From assembly GCA_015075305.1 (NCBI GenBank), contig JABTUS010000005.1, forward strand, positions 310,001 to 374,000: a DNA stretch of 64,000 nt, given 5' to 3'. The stretch is from Opitutaceae bacterium. GTDB lineage: Bacteria; Verrucomicrobiota; Verrucomicrobiia; Opitutales; Opitutaceae. A program made the position numbers and the translations under genes. Below are positions 1-9,219 of the stretch, piece after piece. Positions within the stretch are counted from its first letter, which is position 1. Each line of letters begins with the position of its first letter. Under the pieces are notes generated by a model. The model made no database searches and had not been told where the DNA came from. It saw only the letters and a list, made by a program, of their open reading frames with translations.

Positions 1-705
1 CTGGCCCAGATTGGAAAAGAGCGGCGAAAGCCGGTCGCCGGACTTTCGCGCCTCCGTCAGATAGTTGTAGCTTTCGTACAGCGCGCGCAGAGTGGGCTTC
101 GCGCTCCGTTCGATCGTCTTGATGCGTTCGCGCAGCTGGTCCGCCTGCCGTGCAAGATCCACTCCGAATTCGGCGGCCTCACGCTGCAGCGCAAGCGCCC
201 GCAGTTCCTCGCCGCGCGTATAAATCTGCTCGGAAATGTCAGCTTCGCGCGCGGGATCCGGCTCGGCGCGCGACTTCATGGCGGCCAGTTGGGCTGAAAG
301 CGCATCCCGTGCCTCGCTGACAGCCTTCCGGCGGGTGATCAGGTCGCTCACCTTCTTTTCGGCATCCTCGGCTGTCAGATCGACTCCCCTCAGCTCCTCC
401 CGCAACGCACCCAGCGGACTTGTGTAGGTCTTCTTCCCAAGGGCCTTCTGGCGGGTCTCGATCGAAAGACGGTCCTCAAGGATCTTCAGTTCCTCGCGAA
501 GGCGCTGCAGCTTGACCTCAAGCTTCGTCTTCTCGGATGCGTTCTTCGCGGCCTGGACCACGCCATCCATCGCCTGAACCTGCTCCTTCAATTCGGCAAT
601 GCGATCCTCATCGCGCATCTGGGCCTTGGCTGCCGAACAAATCACCAACGCAACGGCAACACCGAGAACCTGGAGATGGACCGGAAAAATGCTGGGGCGG
701 GTCAC
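1..705 (-). CDS. Secreted coiled-coil protein, N-terminal part (runs off the window)
   Basis: An open frame of 235 codons reads leftward with no stop to the window edge. It begins at a GTG (705) and opens with a good signal peptide (hydrophobic LGVAVALVICSAAKAQ). About 190 residues rich in Glu, Lys, Arg and Ala follow, with heptad-like spacing typical of a long coiled coil. An ATG directly after the signal sequence (about 622) would discard that signal, so the GTG is preferred although no strong ribosome binding site is visible. Secreted coiled coils of this kind precede mechanosensitive channels or murein-hydrolase activators, but the diagnostic C-terminal part lies outside the window, so the function is left open. 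It follows the polyprenyl synthase gene by 82 nt on the same strand. Confidence 0.6.
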   Translation of the reverse strand, partial: MTRPSIFPVHLQVLGVAVALVICSAAKAQMRDEDRIAELKEQVQAMDGVVQAAKNASEKTKLEVKLQRLREELKILEDRLSIETRQKALGKKTYTSPLGALREELRGVDLTAEDAEKKVSDLITRRKAVSEARDALSAQLAAMKSRAEPDPAREADISEQIYTRGEELRALALQREAAEFGVDLARQADQLRERIKTIERSAKPTLRALYESYNYLTEARKSGDRLSPLFSNLGQ

Positions 706-787
706 GCTGCAGAAGCACAGCCGCAAATTCGCAAAAGGACAAGAACAGAGGCGACTCCGCACTCGGCCGCCTACACCCGTGTCCTCC

Positions 788-1681
788 TCATTTCCTTCGA
801 TTGGTCAGAAATCGCGTCAATGCGATGAGAAACTCCGTATCGCCTTCAACCCCCCGCCACGCATCCTCTGCGGCGGCGGAAGCCTCCCCCGCCAGCGCCT
901 TCGCCCGTTCCAGCCCATAGAGTCGGACATAGGTCGCCTTGCCCGCCCGGGCATCCTTTCCGGCAGTCTTTCCAATCGTGGCCGTATCGGATGTGGCGTC
1001 CAGGACATCGTCAACAATCTGGAAAGCCAGTCCCAGGTGTCTGCCGGCCTCGCGAATCCGCTCGATCCGGGAGGGTGTCGCTCCCCCAAGGCTCGCACCC
1101 ATCACGAGCGCAGCCTCGAACATTGCAGCGGTCTTGTTGAGATGAATGAACTGCAGCGCATCGCCGTCGATGCGGTCCTGATTTTCAGCCATCAAGTCCT
1201 CGATCTGGCCGCCAATCAGCCGTTCGCTGCCAGCCGCCTCCGCCAGCGTTTTGACCAAGGTCAGCGCAAGCTTGGGATCATTGCCGTACGAAGAAGCGAG
1301 CAGAAAAAATGAATGCGTCAGCAACGCATCTCCGGAGAGGAGTGCGGTCGCCTCGTCGTAGGCACGGTGAGCCGTGGGTCGTCCGCGGCGCAGATCGTCA
1401 TTATCCATGCACGGAAGATCGTCGTGGATAAGGGAATAGGTGTGCACACATTCGGCCGCCACCGCCGCCGGCACCGGATCCCAGCGACCGGATGGATCGC
1501 ATAGTTCGGCGGCGGCGAGAACCAGAATGGGCCTCAAGCGCTTGCCTCCGGATTCAAGGCTGTACCGCATGGCCTCGTGCAGGCGAACGGGCCGCGCCGA
1601 TGCACGCGGAACGTGCAGATCAATACCCGTTTCCACCCGCGATGCCATAACGCTGAATTTGGTTGTGAAGTCCATGGACAA
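788..1681 (-). CDS. ispA: Polyprenyl synthetase (farnesyl/geranyl diphosphate synthase type)
   Basis: A 297-residue trans-isoprenyl diphosphate synthase, the normal length for bacterial farnesyl or geranylgeranyl diphosphate synthases. The first Asp-rich motif is at residues 87-96 (DDLPCMDNDD) and the second at 224-228 (DDVLD); these bind the Mg-diphosphates of the allylic substrate. GGKRLRP near residue 45 binds isopentenyl diphosphate. The short spacing of the first motif (DDxxxxD) is typical of bacterial short-chain synthases; product chain length cannot be fixed from sequence alone. A TTG start at 1681 sits 8 nt behind a perfect AGGAGG, while the next ATG (1675) is 14 nt away, so the TTG is preferred. 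It is divergent from the membrane protein at 1714 with only 32 nt between starts. Confidence 0.9.
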   Translation of the reverse strand: MSMDFTTKFSVMASRVETGIDLHVPRASARPVRLHEAMRYSLESGGKRLRPILVLAAAELCDPSGRWDPVPAAVAAECVHTYSLIHDDLPCMDNDDLRRGRPTAHRAYDEATALLSGDALLTHSFFLLASSYGNDPKLALTLVKTLAEAAGSERLIGGQIEDLMAENQDRIDGDALQFIHLNKTAAMFEAALVMGASLGGATPSRIERIREAGRHLGLAFQIVDDVLDATSDTATIGKTAGKDARAGKATYVRLYGLERAKALAGEASAAAEDAWRGVEGDTEFLIALTRFLTNRRK

Positions 1682-1713
1682 GAAGCCACCCTCCTGACAC
1701 GTTACCCGCCGAA

Positions 1714-2322
1714 ATGCCGACGCTAGAACTCGTTTGCAAACGCCTTTTCAGCGACAAGTCATGGTTCGCCAAATGCCTGCTTGGGGCGATCCTGATGCTA
1801 ATACCCATAGCGCACTTCTTTGCATTCGGATATCTTTATGAGATGATCGCAAACGCACGCCGGGGCGAATCGTTTTCATGGCCCGCCTGGGACAACTGGC
1901 GGCGGTTGTTCTCCCAAGGCGTCGCCGCTTTCATCATATTTGCAGTACTGACAATCCTGCCGATTCTCCTCTGCTGGATCCTGACATGGCCACTGCGCTG
2001 GATGGCCTACGGTGTGATCATCTATGTGCCGATAATTCCGGCCATCATGCTCGCCGGCCCACTCACCGCCGCCGGAATCTACCGGTACCAGAAAAGGGAG
2101 GACTATCGCGATGCCTTCCGAATTTATGTGCTGGGCGCCATGCTTCGCTCGAGTCGTGCGCGATTCATCATACCGACACTGGCGTTGATCGGATTTCTGG
2201 CCGCCGGCTATCCCTTGATGACGTTCACCGTCTTCGCTGGGCTGGCTGGAAGCTTCACCTACTACGCCGCCTATTACCGCTTCGTGGAAGAATCTCGCAA
2301 ATCTCAGCCCCGTTCAATGTGA
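1714..2322 (+). CDS. DUF4013-type integral membrane protein
   Basis: A 202-residue membrane protein with a cytoplasmic-looking N terminus, a hydrophobic segment at about 22-44, a conserved soluble stretch (RRGESFSWPAWDNW) and further segments at about 72-92, 98-120 and 150-180. The spacing and the WPAWDNW-like motif between the first and second segments match the DUF4013 family, whose function is unknown. The next gene starts 18 nt downstream and is also membrane anchored, so the two probably form a small envelope operon. No catalytic motif is visible. Confidence 0.7.
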   Translation: MPTLELVCKRLFSDKSWFAKCLLGAILMLIPIAHFFAFGYLYEMIANARRGESFSWPAWDNWRRLFSQGVAAFIIFAVLTILPILLCWILTWPLRWMAYGVIIYVPIIPAIMLAGPLTAAGIYRYQKREDYRDAFRIYVLGAMLRSSRARFIIPTLALIGFLAAGYPLMTFTVFAGLAGSFTYYAAYYRFVEESRKSQPRSM

Positions 2323-2340
2323 TCGCCGCAAGCACCCATC

Positions 2341-2997
2341 ATGGAAATTAGAAATCAGCGAGCCATCCATGGCCCCGGCTGGACGGAGGTTATTCTGGGA
2401 ATTGGCCTGAGCCTGCTCGCGGGCGTCGCCCTCGGATTCGTCTGGCTCGTTTTCAAGCCGGTGGTTGTCGCGAAGGAATTGTCTGAAACGGCTCCACCCG
2501 GCTCAGTGTTCTACTATCCGGGTGCCACAGGCTCCTCCGCATCGCGGGCGTGGATGCGCAAGCGCCAGATCCTCGTGGAGGGACAGTCCGGCAGCTTCCA
2601 GTTGACGGAGGAGGAGCTGAACGCCTGGGCAGCCGATGCCTTCAAGCCACCGTCGGACGAAAGTTCCGCTCTCATCGTCCCAGGCAAGATCAATTTCCGC
2701 GTGGCGGACGGCACCCTTCAAATCGCGGCGCCCACCACGGTGAATTTTCTCGGAGTCGCCTTGCCTGTCATCATTCAGGCGCGCGGGGTCTTCGAGCGCA
2801 GCGCGGGCACTTTCATCTACCAGCCGCACGAACTCTTCCTCGGCTCCCTCGCGACACACCGAGTCCCCGGCCTCGCCCCGCGGGTGCTGCATTACATCGC
2901 CGAATCCCATCCGCTTCCTCAGGACGTTCTTGATGGCTGGAGAAAACTTTCGGCGGCCTCCATCGAGGGAAGACAGCTTCAGCTCACTCTTCCCTGA
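2341..2997 (+). CDS. Hypothetical membrane-anchored protein
   Basis: A 218-residue protein of unknown function. One N-terminal transmembrane segment (about residues 15-38) is followed by a roughly 175-residue domain that should face the periplasm; it contains an ELTEEELNAW-like helix and a beta-rich segment (about 95-150). I do not recognise the family. It follows the DUF4013 gene by 18 nt in the same direction, which suggests co-expression. It converges with the minus-strand phosphotransacetylase-like gene ending at 3038, and no clear terminator hairpin is seen in the 40-nt gap. Confidence 0.65.
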   Translation: MEIRNQRAIHGPGWTEVILGIGLSLLAGVALGFVWLVFKPVVVAKELSETAPPGSVFYYPGATGSSASRAWMRKRQILVEGQSGSFQLTEEELNAWAADAFKPPSDESSALIVPGKINFRVADGTLQIAAPTTVNFLGVALPVIIQARGVFERSAGTFIYQPHELFLGSLATHRVPGLAPRVLHYIAESHPLPQDVLDGWRKLSAASIEGRQLQLTLP

Positions 2998-3037
2998 GCT
3001 TCGGCAGCACCTCGCATCCCGCCGGACGACTGTCGCT

Positions 3038-4267
3038 TCAGACGCTGGCAAGCAGGCGTTCAAGGTCCACGTGATCGAGCACCATTTGCTTGATCACGGG
3101 AAACTTGTCGGTGTCTTCCGGCAGCGTCTTGACGGTCATTCCCTGAATCTTCGAGGTGATGGTGAAGCATTCCTCATTCGCCAGAATCACCGGAATCTCG
3201 GTCTGCCTGAGAAGATCCAGGAGCGTCGAATGCGGCGCGATGTCATTCGTGAGAACGAGTCCCGCGATTGCACGCCGTCCCGCGATCCTTCCGCTCAGCA
3301 GAGCGGCAAGGATGATGTCCTCCCTGTCGCCGGGGGTGATCACCAGCGTGCCCGGCTCCATGTTGTCGATGATTCCCTTGGCGGTGCCTGCGCCAATGAT
3401 CACGTTCTTGATCCGATTCACCGACCTTGACGCCGGCGCATTGAGCCATTGTCCACCGATCTCCTCGGCCACCTGGGTGAGGTTCGGGGAGGTGAGCAGA
3501 TTCTGCTTCGGAATGATGCCGAGCAGCGGCACTCCAAAACGCGCCAGTCCCTTGCCCGCATACTCGGCGACGAGCGGAATTTTCTCCGTCTCCACCTTGT
3601 TGAGTATCACGCCGACAACCTCCACGCCTTCGCGATCGAAAAGCGCCTTGTTGATGGCAATTTCGTCGATCGGCCGTCCGATTCCGCCAGGAGTGATCAT
3701 CAGCGCCCTGGCTCGAAGCATCTTTGCCACGCGGGCGTTCGAAAGATCAAACACGCTGCCCACCCCGGCGTGTCCGGTACCCTCGATCAGCGTGAAGTCC
3801 TTTTCCCACGACACCCGGTCGAAGGCCCGGCAGATCCGGTCCTGAAGTTCGGCCAGCATTGGTTCCGGATCCTTCAGAAACCTCCGCGTAAACGTGCCGT
3901 CGACGGCGACGGGGCTCATGCTCTCGATCGGCACGTGCACGTCGTAGATCGTGTCGAGAAGCACGGAGTCCTCATCGATCTGATGCCCTTTGACCGTGAC
4001 GAACCTCTGGCCGATCGGCTTGATGAATCCCACGCGGGGATAGATGCCCTGCATCGCCGCATAGAGACCCAGGCAGGTTGTTGTCTTGCCGTCATTCATC
4101 CGGGTGGCTGCGACAAACAGTCGTTTTGTCACCGTGTTGGTCGGCGCCGTCTGCAATGGCAGCGGCGGAGCCGTGAAGGGATTCCGCACTTCGGCCGCCG
4201 GGCGGGTCGCCGAATTGTCCGCCGCTGCGGGCACCGCGGGATTCGCGCGTGATTCAGGAGTTGCCAT
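3038..4267 (-). CDS. AAA_26-DRTGG protein, equivalent to the N-terminal half of long phosphotransacetylase
   Basis: A 409-residue protein with an N-terminal P-loop domain like dethiobiotin synthetase and cobyrinate synthase (FVAATRMNDGKTTTCLGL, about residues 50-67), a middle region, and a C-terminal DRTGG domain (about 275-390: VIIGAGTAKGIIDNM, VITPGDREDIILAAL, GLVLTNDIAP). These two domains form the regulatory N-terminal half of long-type Pta such as the E. coli enzyme; here they are a separate gene directly after the catalytic pta. The ATG at 4267 overlaps the pta stop by 14 nt, indicating translational coupling. The open frame extends to 4327, but that would put 74 nt inside pta. By analogy the role is allosteric or assembly control of acetyl-CoA/acetyl-phosphate exchange (inference). 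Confidence 0.82.
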   Translation of the reverse strand: MATPESRANPAVPAAADNSATRPAAEVRNPFTAPPLPLQTAPTNTVTKRLFVAATRMNDGKTTTCLGLYAAMQGIYPRVGFIKPIGQRFVTVKGHQIDEDSVLLDTIYDVHVPIESMSPVAVDGTFTRRFLKDPEPMLAELQDRICRAFDRVSWEKDFTLIEGTGHAGVGSVFDLSNARVAKMLRARALMITPGGIGRPIDEIAINKALFDREGVEVVGVILNKVETEKIPLVAEYAGKGLARFGVPLLGIIPKQNLLTSPNLTQVAEEIGGQWLNAPASRSVNRIKNVIIGAGTAKGIIDNMEPGTLVITPGDREDIILAALLSGRIAGRRAIAGLVLTNDIAPHSTLLDLLRQTEIPVILANEECFTITSKIQGMTVKTLPEDTDKFPVIKQMVLDHVDLERLLASV

Positions 4268-5285
4268 GGAGTAGGCGCCGGTCAATGGCCTGACAGCCGA
4301 CAATCGCAGCCGCACCGAAAACATCATGGGCGCTGGCCCCGCGGCTGATTTCCGCGGCCGGCCGGCTCAGGCCCGTGATGATCTGACCGAATGCATTTCC
4401 GCCAGCCAGGCTCTGGACAAGCTTGAATGCAATGTTGCCGGAGTTCAGATCGGGAAAAATGAGGACATTGGCGCGTCCGGCAACGGGTCCGGTGACGCCC
4501 TTCATGGCGGCCGCTGTGCTTTCAAGCGCGGCGTCAGCCTGCAATTCCCCGTCGATCTCCATCGCAAGCGCCGCGGCCGCCGCCTTGCGTCTGGCCAGTT
4601 CAGTCGCCTCACGCATCTTCACGACTGAAGCCTGCTGCGAAGTGCCGTGGGACGCCCAGCTCAGCATGGCGACACGCGGAAGATCATTGGTGAGATGACG
4701 CGCAATCACCGCCGTCGAAATGGCTATGTCCGCCAGTTGCTCGGCGGTCGGCTCCGGAATTACCCCGCAGTCCGCAAGGAACAAGGTGCCATCGCTGCCC
4801 ACCTGTTTTTCCTCGAAATCGAGTATCATGAGCGAGGACGCCGTCTGCACATGCTCGAGCCTCGGAATGATCTGAAACATCGGGCGCAGCGCGCTGGATG
4901 CGCTGACCGTGGCGCCTGAAACGAGGGCGTCCACCTGCCCGGCCACGAGCATCATCGTGCCGAAATAGCTGGTGTCGAGCATCAGTCGCTTCGCCACCTC
5001 AAGCGTCATGCCCTTCGCACGGCGCAGGTTTTCGAACTGAGCGGCAAAGGAACCGAGATCCTCGCTCCTTTCGGGGTCAATAATGCGCATGCCCTGAAGG
5101 TTCAGATCAAGGCGCGCGGCAGACTCCTTGATCGCCGTTCTCCCTCCAAGAAGAACTGGCGCACCCATCCGCCGGGTCACCCACTGACGGGCCGCTTGCA
5201 GGACCCGCGGGTCGTTGCCCTCCGTAAACACCACCCGCTTGGGATGGCGCTGGAGTCGGTCGATCAACGTGGGAAGTAGCGGCAT
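4254..5285 (-). CDS. pta: Phosphate acetyltransferase (catalytic domain, short form)
   Basis: A 343-residue PTA_PTB enzyme, the length of short-form Pta, which converts acetyl-CoA and phosphate to acetyl phosphate and CoA. Family features: RVVFTEGNDPRVLQAA at the N terminus, YFGTMMLVAGQVDALVSGA near 120, LFLADCGVIPEPTAEQLADI near 180, and the C-terminal LSRPAAEISRGASAHDVFGAAAIVG phosphate/CoA-binding region (about residues 310-334). The companion AAA_26-DRTGG gene overlaps its 3' end. No acetate kinase gene lies in the window. It is divergent from murJ with only 18 nt between annotated starts. Confidence 0.93.
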   Translation of the reverse strand: MPLLPTLIDRLQRHPKRVVFTEGNDPRVLQAARQWVTRRMGAPVLLGGRTAIKESAARLDLNLQGMRIIDPERSEDLGSFAAQFENLRRAKGMTLEVAKRLMLDTSYFGTMMLVAGQVDALVSGATVSASSALRPMFQIIPRLEHVQTASSLMILDFEEKQVGSDGTLFLADCGVIPEPTAEQLADIAISTAVIARHLTNDLPRVAMLSWASHGTSQQASVVKMREATELARRKAAAAALAMEIDGELQADAALESTAAAMKGVTGPVAGRANVLIFPDLNSGNIAFKLVQSLAGGNAFGQIITGLSRPAAEISRGASAHDVFGAAAIVGCQAIDRRLLHGNS

Positions 5286-5303
5286 GTCGATGCTTCACGC
5301 TGC

Positions 5304-6998
5304 GTGCTGGCATCTGAAGCGTCAATGTCCGAGGCGGGCCGGACGTGGTTCAACCCTCACTCCGGAATTGCTAACGCCGCTTCCCCTGCTGACAAAGGGT
5401 TGTTGTCCAAGAATCTCAAGAACATCGGGCTGGTTTCTGTCCTGACAATGGTCTCGCGCGTGCTGGGCCTGATGCGGGACTCCCTCATCGCCGCCGTTTT
5501 CGGGACATCAGCACTCGCCAGCGCGTTTACCACCGCATTCACCCTGCCCAACCTCTTCCGCCGGCTGCTCGGTGAAGGCGCGTTGACGGCCGCGTTCGTT
5601 CCAACCCTGCATGAGGAACTCGGCGAGCGCCAGCATGCCGGCGCATTTCAACTGCTCAGTCAGGTCTTCACCTGGCTGCTTGTCGCCACGACAGGCATCG
5701 TAACACTGTCGATTGTCGTCCTGCTCGCGGCAACAGAGGCCGCACAGCACAGTCATGGCTGGGGCGCCCGCCCGGAAACCGTCGCCCGCTGGCTTCTGGC
5801 CGCCGAGCTGGCCATCTGGCTCTTTCCGTACCTCATCCTCGTGTGCGCGGCCGCCGCACTGGGCGCGGCGCTCCAGACCCTGCAGCGCTTTCTCGAACCC
5901 GCCCTCTCCCCCATCTGGCTCAACCTGTCCATCCTCGCGCTGCTCGGGGCGGCCGTGACGTTTGGATGGGGCGACGGGGATCCAGGCAGGATGCGCTGGC
6001 TCTGCATGGGTGTGCTCCTCGGCGGCGCGTTCCAAATGCTTGTGCCCGGCGTCGCCCTGATGCGGCTCGGCTGGCGGCCGCGTTTTGACCTGCGGTTGAG
6101 CCCGCGCGTAAACGCAATCGCACGATTGATGGCACCCACCTTGTTTGGATCGGCCATCTATCTCGTGAACATGGCCGTCTCACGATTCATTGGACTCTCG
6201 CTCGATGATGCGTCCGCGACCGTGCTCAACCTGGCCTCCCGCCTGATGGAGCTTCCGATCGGACTCTTCGCCGTCGCGGTCACCACCGTGATCTTTCCGC
6301 TCATCTCGCGTTACGCATCGCTTGGCGACTGGACCGGCATGGCGACCGCCTATGGCAAGGGCATGCGGCTCATACTGGTGATGAACATCCCCGCAGCCGC
6401 CGGCCTGGCGCTGCTCGCCACCCCGATCGTGCGCCTGCTCTTTCAGCGCGGGGAATTCTCCGCGAGCGACACCGCGCTGACGATGCCGGTGGTCGCGGTC
6501 TATGCTCTCGGCCTCCCCTTTTTCTCCTTCGTCAATCTGCTCCTGCGCGCGTTCTACGCACAGAAGGACACGCTCACTCCGGTCAACGCAGCGTTCTTCA
6601 GCTTTCTGATCAATCTCGCGCTCAGCCTGCTGCTGATGCACCGGCTGGGGACGATCGGCCTCGCGCTGGCCGGCAATCTGGCGGTCGTGTTCCAGGCTGT
6701 CTACCTGCAGCACCGGCTTTCACGCCGCAGGCATGAGCTTCGTTTCGCCCCGATGGCCCCGGATCTCCTCAAGATTCTGGTCGCCACGGCAATCATGAGC
6801 GCCGCGGTCTACGGCGCCCACCACGTCTCGATGCGATACCTCTCAACCCGCACGCTGCACGACGTTGTTCGGATCGGGGCAATCATCGCCATCGGCGTGA
6901 CCGTCTATGGATTCGCCATTGCATCAATGCGGATCGAGGGCTCGACCGGACTGCTGCGGCTCCTGGTGCGCAGGAGGGAGGCTCCGCCTTCGGCCTGA
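5304..6998 (+). CDS. murJ: Lipid II flippase MurJ
   Basis: A 564-residue polytopic protein of the MOP/MVF superfamily with about 14 transmembrane segments. It moves the peptidoglycan precursor lipid II across the inner membrane. The signature SRVLGLMRDSLIAAVFG (about residues 50-66) contains the essential Arg of the central cavity; further family motifs are NLFRRLLGEGALTAAFVP, SRLMELPIGLFAVAVTTVIFP and RLLFQRGEFSASDTA. A cytoplasmic N-terminal extension of about 38 residues precedes the first helix. The ATG at 5325 (MSEAGRTW) is an equally possible start. A transporter gene follows by 23 nt on the same strand. Confidence 0.93.
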   Translation: MLASEASMSEAGRTWFNPHSGIANAASPADKGLLSKNLKNIGLVSVLTMVSRVLGLMRDSLIAAVFGTSALASAFTTAFTLPNLFRRLLGEGALTAAFVPTLHEELGERQHAGAFQLLSQVFTWLLVATTGIVTLSIVVLLAATEAAQHSHGWGARPETVARWLLAAELAIWLFPYLILVCAAAALGAALQTLQRFLEPALSPIWLNLSILALLGAAVTFGWGDGDPGRMRWLCMGVLLGGAFQMLVPGVALMRLGWRPRFDLRLSPRVNAIARLMAPTLFGSAIYLVNMAVSRFIGLSLDDASATVLNLASRLMELPIGLFAVAVTTVIFPLISRYASLGDWTGMATAYGKGMRLILVMNIPAAAGLALLATPIVRLLFQRGEFSASDTALTMPVVAVYALGLPFFSFVNLLLRAFYAQKDTLTPVNAAFFSFLINLALSLLLMHRLGTIGLALAGNLAVVFQAVYLQHRLSRRRHELRFAPMAPDLLKILVATAIMSAAVYGAHHVSMRYLSTRTLHDVVRIGAIIAIGVTVYGFAIASMRIEGSTGLLRLLVRRREAPPSA

Positions 6999-7021
6999 GG
7001 CGTGCCCGGAATCGTTTCGTC

Positions 7022-7999
7022 ATGAGACTGAAGGTCGACTGGTTTCTGGGCGGCATGGCCGCCGCGGTGGCGCTGGCCTGGATTTTTCCGGATCCGGGCG
7101 CCCGTGGGGGCTGGCTGTATCCGGAAATCCTTACAAAGGCCGGCATCGCCCTGATCTTTCTGCTTCACGGGCTCACCCTGTCCTTCGCATCGCTGAAGGC
7201 GGGTACCGTCCAGTGGCGGCTGCATCTCGTTGTTCAGATCACCACATTCTTAGTCTTTCCGCTCATCGGGCTGGCAACCCTGTGGGCCGTCGGCGGACGG
7301 CTTTCGCCCGCATTGAGAACGGGCGTGTTTTTTCTGTGCGCCCTGCCCTCGACCGTGTCCTCCTCCGTCGCGATGACCGCGGTCGCAAGGGGCAATGTCG
7401 CGGGTGCCGTTTTCAATGCAACTCTCTCGAGCCTGATCGGCATTTTTGTCACTCCCCTTTGGATCGGACTCCTGCTGACGACCGGCGGGCAGCGGCTGCG
7501 GCTCGGCACCGTGATTCTCGATCTGATCATCTGGCTGCTGCTCCCCCTTGTGCTGGGCCAGTGCCTGCGGCCGTTCCTCGGCGAACTTGCCGCGCGGTAC
7601 AGAAGATACATCAGCCTCGTTGATCGCCTCACCATCCTGCTTCTTGTCTACACATCCTTCTGTGATTCCATGAAGCAGGGCGTCTGGACAAATCAAGGCG
7701 CCGGCATGATCGCCGGGATTGCCCTCGGATCGTGCGCACTGTTCGCGCTCGTCATGAGTCTCGTCAACGCCGTCTCGAGAGCTCTCCATTTCTCGGAGGA
7801 AGACCGTATTGCGGCGATCTTCTGCGGATCAAAGAAGACTCTCGCATCAGGAGTGCCCATGGCGCAGTTGATCTTCGGAAGCCATCCGGGAATCGGACTG
7901 ATCCTGCTGCCCATAATGGTCTATCACCAGTTGCAGCTCATAATTTGCGCTTCACTGGCGGGGAAATGGGGCGGACGCTCATCCAATTCGGGGTCCTGA
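7022..7999 (+). CDS. Bile acid:sodium symporter-like transporter (SBF-like, YfeH type)
   Basis: A 325-residue inner-membrane protein with about 9-10 predicted helices. The N-terminal pattern (WFLGGMAAAVALAWIFP, GIALIFLLHGLTLSF) and FCGSKKTLASGVPMAQLIF near residue 275 are characteristic of the SBF-like branch that includes E. coli YfeH, related to the BASS sodium/organic anion symporters. The substrate is unknown. It starts 23 nt after murJ and may be read from the same transcript. The reductase gene 86 nt downstream has the same direction. Confidence 0.85.
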   Translation: MRLKVDWFLGGMAAAVALAWIFPDPGARGGWLYPEILTKAGIALIFLLHGLTLSFASLKAGTVQWRLHLVVQITTFLVFPLIGLATLWAVGGRLSPALRTGVFFLCALPSTVSSSVAMTAVARGNVAGAVFNATLSSLIGIFVTPLWIGLLLTTGGQRLRLGTVILDLIIWLLLPLVLGQCLRPFLGELAARYRRYISLVDRLTILLLVYTSFCDSMKQGVWTNQGAGMIAGIALGSCALFALVMSLVNAVSRALHFSEEDRIAAIFCGSKKTLASGVPMAQLIFGSHPGIGLILLPIMVYHQLQLIICASLAGKWGGRSSNSGS

Positions 8000-8085
8000 G
8001 TATTTCACGGCCTCGTCGACTTCTCAGGAAATCTGAGCAGCATCGCACAAGCGCATCGCACTCTCCCGCGCCTTTCATCGCCCTC

Positions 8086-9150
8086 ATGTCCATTCTCTTT
8101 CAACCGCTCCAACTGGGTGCCCTGAGGCTTCCCCATCGCATCATCATGTCGCCGCTCACGCGCTGCCGCGCCGCGGCGGGTCGTGTTCCGAACCGGATGA
8201 ATGCGGAATATTACACGCAGCGGGCGTCGGCGGCCCTCATCATCACGGAGGCCACTTCGGTCGATCCCATGGGCGTGGGCTACCCGGACACTCCCGGCAT
8301 CTGGAGCGACGAACAGGTGGAGGGCTGGCGGATCGTCACCCGTGAAGTCCATGCCGCCGGCGGCAGAATCATGCTGCAGCTCTGGCACGTGGGGCGTGTG
8401 TCCGACCCTAGCCTCATTGGCGGAGCCACGCCCGTCGCTCCGAGCGCGATTGCCGCACCGGGACAAGTCAGCCTGCTCCGGCCGCACCGGCCATACGTGA
8501 CACCGCGCGCCCTGGCTCGCGACGAGATCCCTGCGATAGTCTCCGCGTACAAAAAAGGGGCGGAAAACGCCCTGCGCGCTGGATTCGACGGCGTGGAACT
8601 CCACGGTGCCAATGGCTACCTGCTCGATCAGTTTCTCCAGTCGGCTTCGAATCAAAGAACCGATGCCTACGGCGGAAGTGTCCGGAATCGCGCTCGCCTT
8701 CCGCTCGAAGTCACCGACGCCGTGCTCTCGGTCTGGCCCGCCGACCGGGTCGGCTATCATCTTGCGCCTCGTGGAAACAGTCACGGCATGGGTGATGCCA
8801 ATCCTGCCGAAACATTCGGTTACCTTTCAGAAGAATTGGGAAAGCGGAAACTCGCCTTTCTCTGCGTGCGCGAAAGCCTGTCCGAACCCAGGCTCGCACC
8901 CGCGTTGAAAAAGGCGTTTGGCGGCCCGCTGATCGCGAACGACGGTTTCACCCAGGTCACAGCGACCGCCGAGATCGACGCCGGTAATGCGGACGCCGTG
9001 GCCTGGGGGCGGCTCTTCATCTCCAACCCGGATCTTCCCCGGCGCATGCAGACGGGAGCTCCCCTGACTGCACCGCATTCGGCAACCTTCTACGTTCTGG
9101 AGGGAGACCGTCGCCGTGGATACACCGACTATCCAGCACTCGCCTCGTAG
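8086..9150 (+). CDS. NADH:flavin oxidoreductase, old yellow enzyme family (NemA-like)
   Basis: A 354-residue FMN-dependent alkene reductase of the OYE family. Landmarks: MSPLTRCRAAAGRVPN near residue 16 (FMN binding), TEATSVDPMGVGYPDTPGIW near 46-65, LQLWHVGRVSDP near 95, the substrate-binding HGANGYLLDQFLQ near 170-182 (His/Asn pair plus Tyr), and the C-terminal FMN phosphate site ADAVAWGRLFISNPDLPRR. Such enzymes reduce activated C=C bonds, nitro groups or quinones with NAD(P)H. The open frame extends upstream into the transporter gene; the ATG at 8086 matches the family N terminus (MSILFQPLQLGALRLPHRI). Confidence 0.9.
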   Translation: MSILFQPLQLGALRLPHRIIMSPLTRCRAAAGRVPNRMNAEYYTQRASAALIITEATSVDPMGVGYPDTPGIWSDEQVEGWRIVTREVHAAGGRIMLQLWHVGRVSDPSLIGGATPVAPSAIAAPGQVSLLRPHRPYVTPRALARDEIPAIVSAYKKGAENALRAGFDGVELHGANGYLLDQFLQSASNQRTDAYGGSVRNRARLPLEVTDAVLSVWPADRVGYHLAPRGNSHGMGDANPAETFGYLSEELGKRKLAFLCVRESLSEPRLAPALKKAFGGPLIANDGFTQVTATAEIDAGNADAVAWGRLFISNPDLPRRMQTGAPLTAPHSATFYVLEGDRRRGYTDYPALAS

Positions 9151-9219
9151 CCCGTCACCGGCGTCTTTCCACACCGCGGTTCGAAATCGAGTCGCAGGTC
9201 TCGATTTGCACCCGCTTCC

